NCBI RefSeq assembly: GCF_014203895.1
Contig: NZ_JACHJY010000017.1
Coordinates: forward strand, 1 to 64,000
Direction of reading: 5' to 3'
DNA from: Streptomyces nymphaeiformis
Lineage (GTDB): Bacteria; Actinomycetota; Actinomycetes; Streptomycetales; Streptomycetaceae
Length of the DNA: 64,000 nt
Notes under the pieces: model-generated
What the model was told of the DNA's origin: nothing
The model's input: only the letters and a program-made list of their open reading frames with translations
The model's database searches: none
Part shown: positions 40,827 to 49,118 of the stretch, one piece after another
How the letters are laid out: each line of letters starts with the position of its first letter
Numbering within the stretch: position 1 is the stretch's first letter
Program-made: the position numbers and the translations under genes

Positions 40827-43800
40827 AGGGCGCCGGGCAGTCGGACCTGCCCCGTGCCGTGACGCAGATCCTCGACCCGGACGGCCGGGTGGCCGGGGCC
40901 GGATTCTTGGTGGCCGAGGGCGTCCTGGTCACCTGCGCACACGTCGTCCGGGCGGCGGGAAGCGGCCCGGGTGGCAGCGTGCGGATGGCGTTCCCCCACG
41001 TGGAAGGCGCTCCCCGGGCCGAGGGACAGGTCCTCGAAGGGGCGTGGCGTGCCCCGGAGGCCGAGGACGTGGCGTTCGTACGACTGGGCAGTACGGCTCC
41101 GCGCGTGGCTGCGCTGCCGCTGGGGTCCGCGGCCGGGTGCCGGGGCCACGCGGTGCGCTCGTTCGGGTTTCCCGCCCAGGCCCCGCCGGACGGACACTTC
41201 GGCTTCGGTGTGGCCGGTGAGCTGCTGCCGGCGACCGAGAGCAGGGGTGCGCATCTGCAGTTGACCGCCGCCAACGACCTCACCACCGGCTTCAGCGGTG
41301 GGCCGGTGCTGGACGAGGTGACCGGCCTGGTCATCGGCATGTTGACGGAGATCACGGCCCCCGACGAGCACGAACGGGGGCAGGGTATCGCGTACGTCAC
41401 TCCCACACAGGTCCTCAGGGAGGTCCTGCCGACGCTGGCCGAGCAGGACTTGTGCCCGTACCAAGGGCTGGAGCCGTTCACCGCCGACCGGGCCCGCTGG
41501 TTCGAGGGCCGCAGGGAAGCGGTACGGCAGGTGGTGGCCAACCTGGCCGGCGGGCATCGGCTCACCCTGCTGCTCGGCCCTTCCGGCTCGGGCAAGTCGT
41601 CCCTCGTCCAGGCCGGTGTGCTGCGGGCGTTGGCGGCGGGAGCTCTACCGGGCAGCGACCGGTGGCTGCCCGTGGTCGTCCGACCGCGTCAGGATCTGCT
41701 GGCCGAGATGGAACGAGCGGGACTGCCCGGCGTGGCCACGGACGGCATCGCCGCGGCGGTGCGCGGCAGACTGGCCGCCGAGCCCGATCGGGATCGCGTC
41801 CTGTTGGTCGTCGACCAGTTCGAGGAACTCCTCACCGGGCCTGCGGCAGGGGGACAGGAGGGCCATACAGGAGTTGCCGCTGTCGCGGACCAGATCGCCC
41901 AGGCGGCTGGCTCACCGTCCCCGCTCTCCGTCGTGCTGATCATGCGTGACGACTTCTACCCCCAACTGGCCGCCATGGCCCCCCGGCTGCTCGAAGCCTC
42001 GATGCCGGGACTCCTCAACGTACAGGGCACCCTGAGCGAGGAGGACCTGCACGACATCATCGCCCTGCCCGCCCAGGACGTGGGACTGCACTTCCAGCCG
42101 GGCCTGCCCGAGCAGATGATCGCCGACGTCCTGGCCGCGAGCCCCGAGGAGGCGGCTACGAGCCGCCGGGCACCAGCCACCGTGCTGCCGATGCTGGAGC
42201 TCGCGCTCAGCCAGCTGTGGCTCCGGCGCGAGGACGGCTACCTCACCCACGAGGCGTACCGGCGCATCGGAGCGGTCAGCGGAAGCCTCGCCACGTGGTG
42301 CGACACCGCACTCGACCAGCTGTCGCCAGGACAACGGCCCGTTGCGCAGGGCATCCTGACCGCTCTGGTCCACCCGGCCGACCCGGCCCGCCGCGTTCCC
42401 GCCGTGCGTGCGCAGGTTCCGCTCGACGAACTCCGCGAGCTGGTGGCGGGTGGCGGCGGAGCGGACGGAGGCGGTCGCACCGAGGGCGACACCCGCAGTG
42501 AGAGTGGCGGTGGCGGCGACCACGCCGTGGACGAGGTCATCGCCGGCCTCGCACACCATCGCATCATCACCACCCATCGCCTCGACGCCCCGACCGGACA
42601 GGCGGTGGCCGAACTGGTCCATGACTCCCTCATCCGCGACTGGGGCACCCTGCGGGAGTGGGTCGGTCAGGACCACCGTTTCCAGGAGTGGCTCGAGCGC
42701 ACACGGGAACGCCGTGACCGCTGGGCCGCGCAGCGCGACCCGGGAGACCTCCTGGCCGGGACGGCTCTGGCCGAGGGCCTGGAATGGCAGCGGGAACGCC
42801 GTCTACCGGGCCACATCACAGCCTTCCTCACTGCCAGCAAGCAGCGTCAGCAAGCCGTGATCCGGCGCAGCAGGCGCCTCAACGGCATCCTCGCCGGACT
42901 GCTCGTCCTCGCGCTCGTCGCCGCGGGCGGCGCCCTGTGGCAGTGGCGGACAGCGGTAGGCCGACAACAGGCGGCCCTGTCCCGACAGCTCGCCACCCAG
43001 TCCGACACGCTGAGCGACACCAACCCCGAGCTCTCCGCCCTGCTGGCCATCCAGGCCTACCGCACCAGCCCGACTCCCGAGTCCCTCGCCAGCCTGCGGT
43101 CCTCCGCCACTCTCCCGCTGCACCGCCGCTGGTTCGGTCACACCAGCCTGGTCAATTCCGTGGCGTTCAGTCCGGACGGCAAGACCCTCGCCACCGGCAG
43201 CAGCGACAAGACCGTACGGCTCTGGGACGTGGCCACCGGCAAGACCCGCGCCGTTCTCAAGGGCCATACCGACACGGTGACGGCCGTGGCGGCCAGTCCC
43301 GACGGCAGTACCTTCGCCACCGGCAGCCTGGACGGCACCGCACGGCTGTGGGACGCCGGGACCGGCAGGCTGCGCACCACCCTGCCCAAGCAGTCCGACG
43401 ACGTCTGGGCGGTGGCGTTCAGCCCCGACGGCAGCACCCTCGCCGTCTGTGACGGCGACAGGAAGGCGAGGTTGTGGGAGCTGGGCACCGGAAAGGTCCG
43501 CGCCACGCTCGAGGGACACACCGACCAGGTGGTGTCGATCACCTTCAGCCGGGACAGGCGCACCGTCGTCACCGGCAGCTGGGACCGGACCGCGCGCATC
43601 TGGGACGCCACTACCGGGCAGTACCGCAGAAAGCTGGAGGGGCAGTCCGCAGCACTGCAGTCGGTGGCACTCAGCCGGGACGGCCGTACCCTCGCCACCG
43701 GCAGCTGGGACGGCACGGCATGGTTGTGGGACGCCAAGACGGGCAAGCCGCGCCTTTCGCTGAGCGGGCACTCCGATGTGGTGTATGCGGTGGCGTTCAG

Positions 43801-44986
43801 CCCCGATGACCGCACCCTCGCCACCGGCAGCGTCGACCACACGGCGCGGCTGTGGGACGTGGCCACCGGTGCGACGCGCGACGAGTTGGCAGGACACACC
43901 AACATGGTCTACGCGGTGGCCTTCAGTCCGGACGGCCGGACCCTCGCCACCGGCAGCCGCGACAAGACCGTACGACTGTGGGACATCGCCCGTGCGATCC
44001 GGACGACCCTGGTGGGGCACATCAACCAGGTGACCGCGGTGGCGTTCAGTCCCGACGGCCGCATCCTCGCCACGGCCAGCGCCGACTTCACCGTGCGCTT
44101 GTGGAACATGCCCGCCGGCACGAGGCGCACCATCCTGAAGGGCCACACCCAGGGGGTGAACGCTGTCGCGTTCAGCCCGGACGGCCGCACCCTTGCCACC
44201 GGCAGCGCCGACAAGACGGTACGCCTGTGGGACGTGGCCACCGGCAAGGAGCGCGCACGGCTGCTCGGCCACCAGGCCGGGGTGAACTCCGTGGCGTTCA
44301 GTCCGGACCGCAGTACTCTCGCCACGGGCAGCAGCGACAAGACAGCGCGGTTGTGGGACCTGGCCACCGGCAAGGAGCGAACCGCCCTGCGCGGCCACGA
44401 CGAGCAGGTGTACGGCGTGGCGTTCAGTCCCGACGGCCGTACGCTCGCCACCGCAGGCGGAGACTTCACGGCGCGGTTGTGGGACGCGAGCACCGGCAAG
44501 GAGCGCACCATCCTGCGCGGACACACCGACCAGCTCCAGTCGGTGGCGTTCAGCCCGGACGGCCGCACCCTCGCCACCGCAAGTCTCGATTACACCGCCC
44601 GGCTGTGGGACGTGAACACCGGCAAGACCCGCAAGACCCTGCTCGGGCACTACGACGGGGTGGTCTCCGCTGCCTTCAGTCCCGACGGCCGCACCCTCGC
44701 CACCGGCAGCATCGACTCGTCCGCGATGCTGTGGGACGTGGCCACCGGGAAGACCCGCACCACCCTGTGGGGGCACTTCGACGCACTGTCCGCCGCAGCC
44801 TTCAGTCCCGACGGCCGCGCCCTCGCCACCGGCAGCGCGGACCGGACGGCCCGACTGTGGGACGTCCGCCTCGTCCCGGCCGGCGAAGCCATCGAGAAGA
44901 TCTGCCGCACGGTCGGCCGCGACCTCACCCCCGACGAGCGGACCGCGTACCTGCCGGGGCGGTCCACCGGCCCCGTGTGCGACTGA
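40823..44986 (+). CDS. Trypsin-like protease / STAND NTPase / WD40 repeat protein
   Basis: 1387 aa from GTG 40823. Trypsin domain, residues 1-205: LVTCAHVV (His40), EDVAFVRL (Asp82), TGFSGGPV (Ser158), a complete triad. nSTAND-type NTPase, about 213-650: CPYQGLEPF entry motif, Walker A LLGPSGSGKSS, Walker B VLLVVDQFEELL. A hydrophobic helix follows (ILAGLLVLALVAAGGALWQW), then 14 WD40 units from about 770 (GHTSLVNSVAFSPDGKTLAT and so on), two seven-bladed propellers. By analogy with STAND immune receptors, the propellers sense something, the NTPase oligomerises and the protease acts. Only one membrane helix; the propeller side location is unknown. Confidence 0.9.
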   Translation: MKGAGQSDLPRAVTQILDPDGRVAGAGFLVAEGVLVTCAHVVRAAGSGPGGSVRMAFPHVEGAPRAEGQVLEGAWRAPEAEDVAFVRLGSTAPRVAALPLGSAAGCRGHAVRSFGFPAQAPPDGHFGFGVAGELLPATESRGAHLQLTAANDLTTGFSGGPVLDEVTGLVIGMLTEITAPDEHERGQGIAYVTPTQVLREVLPTLAEQDLCPYQGLEPFTADRARWFEGRREAVRQVVANLAGGHRLTLLLGPSGSGKSSLVQAGVLRALAAGALPGSDRWLPVVVRPRQDLLAEMERAGLPGVATDGIAAAVRGRLAAEPDRDRVLLVVDQFEELLTGPAAGGQEGHTGVAAVADQIAQAAGSPSPLSVVLIMRDDFYPQLAAMAPRLLEASMPGLLNVQGTLSEEDLHDIIALPAQDVGLHFQPGLPEQMIADVLAASPEEAATSRRAPATVLPMLELALSQLWLRREDGYLTHEAYRRIGAVSGSLATWCDTALDQLSPGQRPVAQGILTALVHPADPARRVPAVRAQVPLDELRELVAGGGGADGGGRTEGDTRSESGGGGDHAVDEVIAGLAHHRIITTHRLDAPTGQAVAELVHDSLIRDWGTLREWVGQDHRFQEWLERTRERRDRWAAQRDPGDLLAGTALAEGLEWQRERRLPGHITAFLTASKQRQQAVIRRSRRLNGILAGLLVLALVAAGGALWQWRTAVGRQQAALSRQLATQSDTLSDTNPELSALLAIQAYRTSPTPESLASLRSSATLPLHRRWFGHTSLVNSVAFSPDGKTLATGSSDKTVRLWDVATGKTRAVLKGHTDTVTAVAASPDGSTFATGSLDGTARLWDAGTGRLRTTLPKQSDDVWAVAFSPDGSTLAVCDGDRKARLWELGTGKVRATLEGHTDQVVSITFSRDRRTVVTGSWDRTARIWDATTGQYRRKLEGQSAALQSVALSRDGRTLATGSWDGTAWLWDAKTGKPRLSLSGHSDVVYAVAFSPDDRTLATGSVDHTARLWDVATGATRDELAGHTNMVYAVAFSPDGRTLATGSRDKTVRLWDIARAIRTTLVGHINQVTAVAFSPDGRILATASADFTVRLWNMPAGTRRTILKGHTQGVNAVAFSPDGRTLATGSADKTVRLWDVATGKERARLLGHQAGVNSVAFSPDRSTLATGSSDKTARLWDLATGKERTALRGHDEQVYGVAFSPDGRTLATAGGDFTARLWDASTGKERTILRGHTDQLQSVAFSPDGRTLATASLDYTARLWDVNTGKTRKTLLGHYDGVVSAAFSPDGRTLATGSIDSSAMLWDVATGKTRTTLWGHFDALSAAAFSPDGRALATGSADRTARLWDVRLVPAGEAIEKICRTVGRDLTPDERTAYLPGRSTGPVCD

Positions 44987-45115
44987 GCGCCGCACCACGG
45001 CCCCGGGATGCCGGTACGGGACGTCACGGTCACCGCCCCGGGCGGGGAGCTCGGCTGCGACGGTACGGCCGATGTCGTGGGCGTCGTGCGGACCGACGGC
45101 CGGCCGGGCACGCTC
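44987..45115 (+). pseudogene. Possible Ig-like domain fragment
   Basis: From 45008 the frame reads MPVRDVTVTAPGGELGCDGT and ADVVGVVRTDGRPGTL before running into other remnants. The GCDGTADVVGVVRTDGRPGT wording resembles extracellular Ig-like domains in Streptomyces proteins. It is short and without a clear start, so a fragment at best. Confidence 0.3.
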
Positions 45116-45499
45116 TCAGGACGGCCCGCGGGCGATCCGCAGCTCCGTCAGGAGCGCCTTGCCCGGGCCGAGGTCCGTCCAGGTGCCGTGCCGGGGCAGG
45201 ACGACGAGCGCGCAGATCGGGAACTTGGTCCGTACACGGTCCAGGGCCGTCCCGACCGAGCCGCCCGCGAGCAGCGTGATCGGGTCCCCCGAGCCCGGGT
45301 TATGCCCGACGACCAGCAGGGTGCCGACCTCGTCGGGAACGTCGTGGAGGACATCGAGGGGTCCTGTTCGTCCGCCCCGTACAGCCGCGGATCACGACGG
45401 GGCGCGACAGGGCGCTCCGGTTCCGCGGCGGCCAGCTCCCACGTCTCGCGGGCCCGCCGGCTGCGGTGGGCACTGGCCCGGTGCAGCATCCGCAGGCCC
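45116..45499 (-). pseudogene. SixA-type histidine phosphatase, frameshifted and truncated
   Basis: Two minus-strand frames meet near 45356. Upstream: SRRARETWELAAAEPERPV and DPRLYGADEQD (family: ..A.RTRET...A........LY.A). Downstream: PLDVLHDVPDEVGTLLVVGH and NPGSGDPITLLAGGSVG, with KFPICALVVL before the stop at 45116. GTLLVVGHNPG is the second active-site His motif of SixA/histidine phosphatases. The N-terminal RHG motif is missing, so the gene is dead. Confidence 0.75.
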
Positions 45500-45814
45500 G
45501 ACGAGATCGCCTACTACCTCGTTTGCGCCCCCTTATGCTCGCGCACACCTTCCTGGCGACCACGGCACACCAGCCCCGGGAAAGGGGGCGGAACTGGTGA
45601 GACAGCCGAGACCATCGAGCTCACAGTGGCGGAGATTCAGCGACTCCTGGCAGCTTGTCGTCCCCAGCCCGCGCACCTGCGCGGACACCGAGGCCGACGC
45701 CACGCGGTGAGCTGGTCGAACTGGCGCCGACGACGCCAAGCAGTCGCCCGCCGCTGCCACTACCAGCGACGCTGTCGCACGATCGAGGGGCGGTCTCTTC
45801 GAGACCGACCCTGA
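45500..45814 (+). pseudogene. IS701-like transposase, C-terminal remnant
   Basis: DEIAYYLVCAP at the start and, near the end, TIELTVAEIQRLLAACRPQP plus HAVSWSNWRRRRQAVARRCH-YQRR. Streptomyces IS701/IS4-like transposases end with an L-.-.-.-E-.-RRL-.......-W-S-.-WRR-.-HQ-.-.-A-.-.-.-HYQ-.-R block; the match is clear. The middle part (VEFFQAAK region) is deleted. Confidence 0.7.
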
Positions 45815-46008
45815 CCGGCTTCCGTCCCGCTACACTCCAGCCGCCCGGCATCGTCCCAGGTCAGACCCCAAACTCCTGCTGGAGTACTAGCTATGGGCAG
45901 CTCGCGTTGGATCTGCACGAGGTCGACGCACCGGAGGACCGTCATGACCTCCCTCCGCACCGACTCTTGTAACCGCCCTCACGGACGGAGCCCAGCCCCC
46001 ATCGCTGG

Positions 46009-48000
46009 TCAGCCGGACGCAGGATCCGTGCGTTGCCCAACGAGGATGGCGGCATAGTCGAGCCACACTTGACGGGGGATCCGGTCGCGAGCGTTGAGTC
46101 CGATCAGCTGCTCGACGGCCCATTTCTTGACCACTGCTTGCGGAATGAGCTTGTCCGGACCTAGATGGGTGGTCAGTCCCGCCGCATCGAGCTGGTAGGA
46201 GGCCAAGACCTGGGCGTCCAGGGCACCGTTGGTCTTGACCTCGATGCCTTGCTCCCGGGCCCAGCGCCGTGCCGCCTGTGTCAGTTCTCGGTCGGTGCGC
46301 TCGCGTTCGATGCTGCGGGAATCGGCGCCCGCACAGCGTCCGCAGCTCTTCGGCACGCCCCGGGCAACCTCTGCCTGCCTGACCCCGGTGACGAGGTTGC
46401 CGCACCGGCATCTGTAGTCCCGCAGGGCTCCGGCACGCTTCTTCGGGTTCGCGTAGGGAGGACCCACGGGCGTCAGCCAGCTGTCGGGGTGCGGAGGCGA
46501 TTCCTTCAGCTTTCGCGGGCCGGCTGCGGCCTTCTCAGGCTTGGGGAACTTCCGCGGCTGATAGCGCTCGCCCAGCAGGGCCTTCTCCGTATCGGCAGAG
46601 GCAGCCTCAGTCCCCAGCGCGGTGTACGCGGCGAGTCCCGGCAGCGGGTGGAGGCCGAGCTGCTCGATGCGCTTCAGCACCGTGACGGCCACCTTCCACG
46701 CGCTCCAGCCCGCACCAACCACGACGTCGTGCTTCCCGATGGGGTCGAGATCCTCACGGACGCGGATCACTGTTTCACCCGCGTCGGTGAGCCGCTGGGT
46801 CTTGATGCGGTCGCTCTCGGAGCGGTCACGCCACCCGGTGGGCCCATGGGTCTTCCAGCCGTCGAACTCCACGACCAGCTGCAGAGCCTCGTCGCGCATG
46901 TCGACACGCTCTCCGCGGTAGCGCTTGCCTGCGACGGGAGCGAGCAGGACAGGTGCCTCCAGTTCGAGGTCGGGCAGATGGGTACGAAGCTCGTGAAATA
47001 GGGCCATCGCCTTGGCGGAGACGTTCTTGCTGCACATCGCGCAGCCGGAACGCAGCGCCTTCGCGGTTCGGCGGTTCGGCGGAGCCGGCCAGTCGCGATG
47101 CTCGTCGTCGGCGATGCACCGCCAGGTCACCTCGATCTTGGAGCCGACCGGGGTGTCGTACGCGGTTCGGCCGTTAGGAGCGCTGACCCATTGTTCGGCA
47201 AGCTCCGGGTACCAGGCAGCGAGGTTGTTGGAAGCGTCGGCTTGGTCGGAGTTGCACACCGGGCACCCGTTGATCCCGGCGGGCTTGCCGCCCTTCAGTC
47301 GAAGACTCGTGCGGCTCTTGGGCGTCTGCTCCCAGATGTGGGTGGCCAGGTACCACTCGCCGCTGCCGGGTGCGACGGCCGGGACCTGGTGCCACCAGAT
47401 CGCAGGGATGTTGCTGCCGTAGCTGATTGCCTCAGCCGGACCAGAGGTTGGGTGCAGCTCCCCGGCCAGCGCCGGTATCGCGGCCACGGAGCGTTCGGGT
47501 GCCGGCAGTTCACCCGGGCGCGGTGCGGCGCCTGAGCACTTCGGGCACATGCTGGGCCGGTCGGCCCGGGTTCGGTCCTTCGGTGGGGCCAGCCAAGTGC
47601 CGTGTGCGGGCGCAACGGTGCACGACCAGGTTCTCGGGGTTCCGTCCCGCGCACCGATCCGCGATGCGTCGGCGGCATCAGCCCATTGCGCCTTCAGCAC
47701 GCCGATGTCCGCGACTGGGATCGCTCGGGGGTCCACGGCCGCGTGGACGGCATCGAGGATCTCTTCCCGGATGCGCTGGCTGGCGCTTGTCTGGGTGTCG
47801 ATCACGGCCCGCACCTGCTCCAAGGACACCACAACTTCGGTGCGCCACTGCTGGGTTAGTTGCTGCCAGAACCTCTTCTGTGCTTCGTACCGGTCAGCCC
47901 GGCACAGGCCGAACAGCGGCTCTGGCAACGTGTCGGGGCCCTTACGCGGCGGCCGGGCGCCTGAAGGGCTCTCCGCGGGAGTGGTGGAGAAGGCTGTCAC
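46009..48000 (-). CDS. Zinc-ribbon / Vsr-like endonuclease / Lsr2-like DNA-binding fusion protein
   Basis: About 663 aa from GTG 48000 (VTAFSTTPAESPSG); other in-frame starts up to 48093 exist and no ribosome binding site decides. The IS at 48104 sits just upstream and may have replaced the promoter. Treble-clef zinc ribbons of the W-x-P-x-x-N-x-R/T type appear at least twice (CPKCSGAAP; NGCPVCNSDQADASNNLAAW; WRCIADDEHRDWPAPPNRRT with SGCAMCSK), and CRCG...CGRCAG later. Between them is a Vsr/DUF559-like nuclease core: KRYRGERVDMRDEALQLVVE, FDGWKTHG, KTQRLTDAGETVIRVRE. The end AARRWAREQGIEVKTNGALD resembles the Lsr2 C-terminal DNA-binding domain. It probably nicks or cuts selected DNA; a defence role is inference. 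Confidence 0.65.
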   Translation of the reverse strand: MTAFSTTPAESPSGARPPRKGPDTLPEPLFGLCRADRYEAQKRFWQQLTQQWRTEVVVSLEQVRAVIDTQTSASQRIREEILDAVHAAVDPRAIPVADIGVLKAQWADAADASRIGARDGTPRTWSCTVAPAHGTWLAPPKDRTRADRPSMCPKCSGAAPRPGELPAPERSVAAIPALAGELHPTSGPAEAISYGSNIPAIWWHQVPAVAPGSGEWYLATHIWEQTPKSRTSLRLKGGKPAGINGCPVCNSDQADASNNLAAWYPELAEQWVSAPNGRTAYDTPVGSKIEVTWRCIADDEHRDWPAPPNRRTAKALRSGCAMCSKNVSAKAMALFHELRTHLPDLELEAPVLLAPVAGKRYRGERVDMRDEALQLVVEFDGWKTHGPTGWRDRSESDRIKTQRLTDAGETVIRVREDLDPIGKHDVVVGAGWSAWKVAVTVLKRIEQLGLHPLPGLAAYTALGTEAASADTEKALLGERYQPRKFPKPEKAAAGPRKLKESPPHPDSWLTPVGPPYANPKKRAGALRDYRCRCGNLVTGVRQAEVARGVPKSCGRCAGADSRSIERERTDRELTQAARRWAREQGIEVKTNGALDAQVLASYQLDAAGLTTHLGPDKLIPQAVVKKWAVEQLIGLNARDRIPRQVWLDYAAILVGQRTDPASG

Positions 48001-48120
48001 GCGCCAACAGTGACAGACAGCACTGACATGTAGTCGGTTCAGGTCCAGTACGGATCTGTGGAAATGCCAACAGCCACCGAAGTGCCAGGGCAAACTCCCA
48101 GCCGTGAGCCTTTTCCAACC

Positions 48121-48915
48121 TCATGTTGAGGCGTGGTGAAGGACGAGAACGGCCTTCACGTCGTCGGTGATCCGGTTGGTGCTGCAGCGGAGCTTGCGGA
48201 GCAGACGCCGGCCCTTGAGGGGGGCCATGGCCTGCTCACCGAGGATGGGGCCTCCCCCTGCTCGAGCGAAGCCGAGAGCTCGGGGAAGGATCTTGGCGTG
48301 GCTGCTGTTGTGCCGGCGCTGCCATCGCTTGAGCCGACGCCCCCGGAACGGCATCCGGACCGGTCGGCCCGCACCTTGGTACGCCTTGTCCGCCCGGAAC
48401 TTCACGCCTGCCTCGGCGAGCGCGTCGACTATGCCGTGCCCACGCGCCGCCGTCAGGTCGTGCGTTGCGCCGGGCAACGCCGGCGAGACCCGCAGCAGTC
48501 GGCCGAACGGGTCGGTGGGGGCCTGGATGTTCATGCCGTGGCGTTTGTGTTTCCCGGAGTAGTACGGGGTGCCCGCGGCGATCCGGCCGATCGGCAGCAG
48601 GGTGCCGTCCAGGATGACGAACGCCTTCATCCGGATCGCCTTCATAGCCTCGACCGGAGACGGGGCCGGGGCGGCCAGCACGTCGACGGCCTCGCGTATG
48701 GAGCGGAAGACGGTCGCGATCCCGACACCGAACCCGGCGGCGAGCTGGGCGTAGGTGTCACCACACCGCAGGCGGGCGAGGGCGAGCAGGGCCTGGCGCT
48801 CTGGTGCCAGTCGTCGCCACCGCGTACCGATCTCCTGCCGCCGGGAAGTGAGTCGTCCGGCCAGATACCGCAGGGTGTGATCGGACAGGTCGATCGACGA
48901 CGGGTAGACAAGCAG
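48121..48915 (-). CDS. IS transposase with 13-residue insertion
   Basis: The reading frame is open from 48915 to the stop at 48121 (264 codons), but the codon that corresponds to the GTG start of the 9.5-kb copy is CTG here (48915-48913), so the true start is uncertain. An internal GTG at 48681 would lose the HTH half (LRCGDTYAQLAAGFGVGIAT). DDE core: VILDGTLLPIGRI, RADKAYQG (Trp to Arg before ADK), GEQAMAPLKG. Between HAKI and LGEQ there are about 13 extra residues (LPRALGFARAGGG...) encoded by the 43-bp repeat at 48245-48287. It may be inactive. Confidence 0.65.
   Translation of the reverse strand: MLVYPSSIDLSDHTLRYLAGRLTSRRQEIGTRWRRLAPERQALLALARLRCGDTYAQLAAGFGVGIATVFRSIREAVDVLAAPAPSPVEAMKAIRMKAFVILDGTLLPIGRIAAGTPYYSGKHKRHGMNIQAPTDPFGRLLRVSPALPGATHDLTAARGHGIVDALAEAGVKFRADKAYQGAGRPVRMPFRGRRLKRWQRRHNSSHAKILPRALGFARAGGGPILGEQAMAPLKGRRLLRKLRCSTNRITDDVKAVLVLHHAST
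48245..48287 (-). repeat. Dispersed short repeat, copy B (43 bp)
   Basis: Reverse complement TTCCCCGAGCTCTCGGCTTC continuing GCTCGAGCAGGGGGAGGCCCCAT, which matches 21561-21602 except three positions. Here it lies inside the transposase gene and keeps the frame (net 39 bp). Confidence 0.85.
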
Positions 48916-48917
48916 GC

Positions 48918-48973
48918 GAGGCTCCTGGCAGCACGGTGCATCTTGGTCGTGACACCGTGCCGCCAGGAGCTTC
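48918..48973 (-). promoter_or_regulatory. Hairpin over the transposase start, long version
   Basis: In the minus-strand RNA GAAGCTCCTGGCGGCACGGTG pairs with CACCGUGCUGCCAGGAGCCUC: 21 positions with one A-C mismatch and one G-U pair. The outer helix equals that of the 9.5-kb copy; the inner helix has a different sequence but still pairs. Confidence 0.7.
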
Positions 48974-49118
48974 GTCGTTGCGCAGGAGCGTCCAACTCGT
49001 GGCTGCTACGACCAGGCCGGAAAAGGCTCACTGCCGCGAGGAGCCGCGCAACCTGTGCCAGATCGGGAACCCCAGCCAGGTCAACCGCCCGAGGTGGCGG
49101 TCCCCCTGTTCAGCGACC

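Larger units (their letters stand above)
48104..49031 (-). mobile_element. IS with DDE_Tnp_4-type transposase (diverged relative of the 9.5-kb IS)
   Basis: 928 bp between perfect 13-bp terminal inverted repeats GTGAGCCTTTTCC (48104-48116) and GGAAAAGGCTCAC (49019-49031). The transposase reads right to left. The left part contains the hairpin 48918-48973 and CACGAGTTGGACGCTCCTGC. A 43-bp dispersed repeat interrupts the transposase in frame. Confidence 0.85.

Noticed and set aside
43130..44880. Repeated about 126-bp DNA motif
   Set aside because: It is the coding repeat of the WD40 propeller units (FSPDGRTLATGS...LWD), not a separate DNA element.
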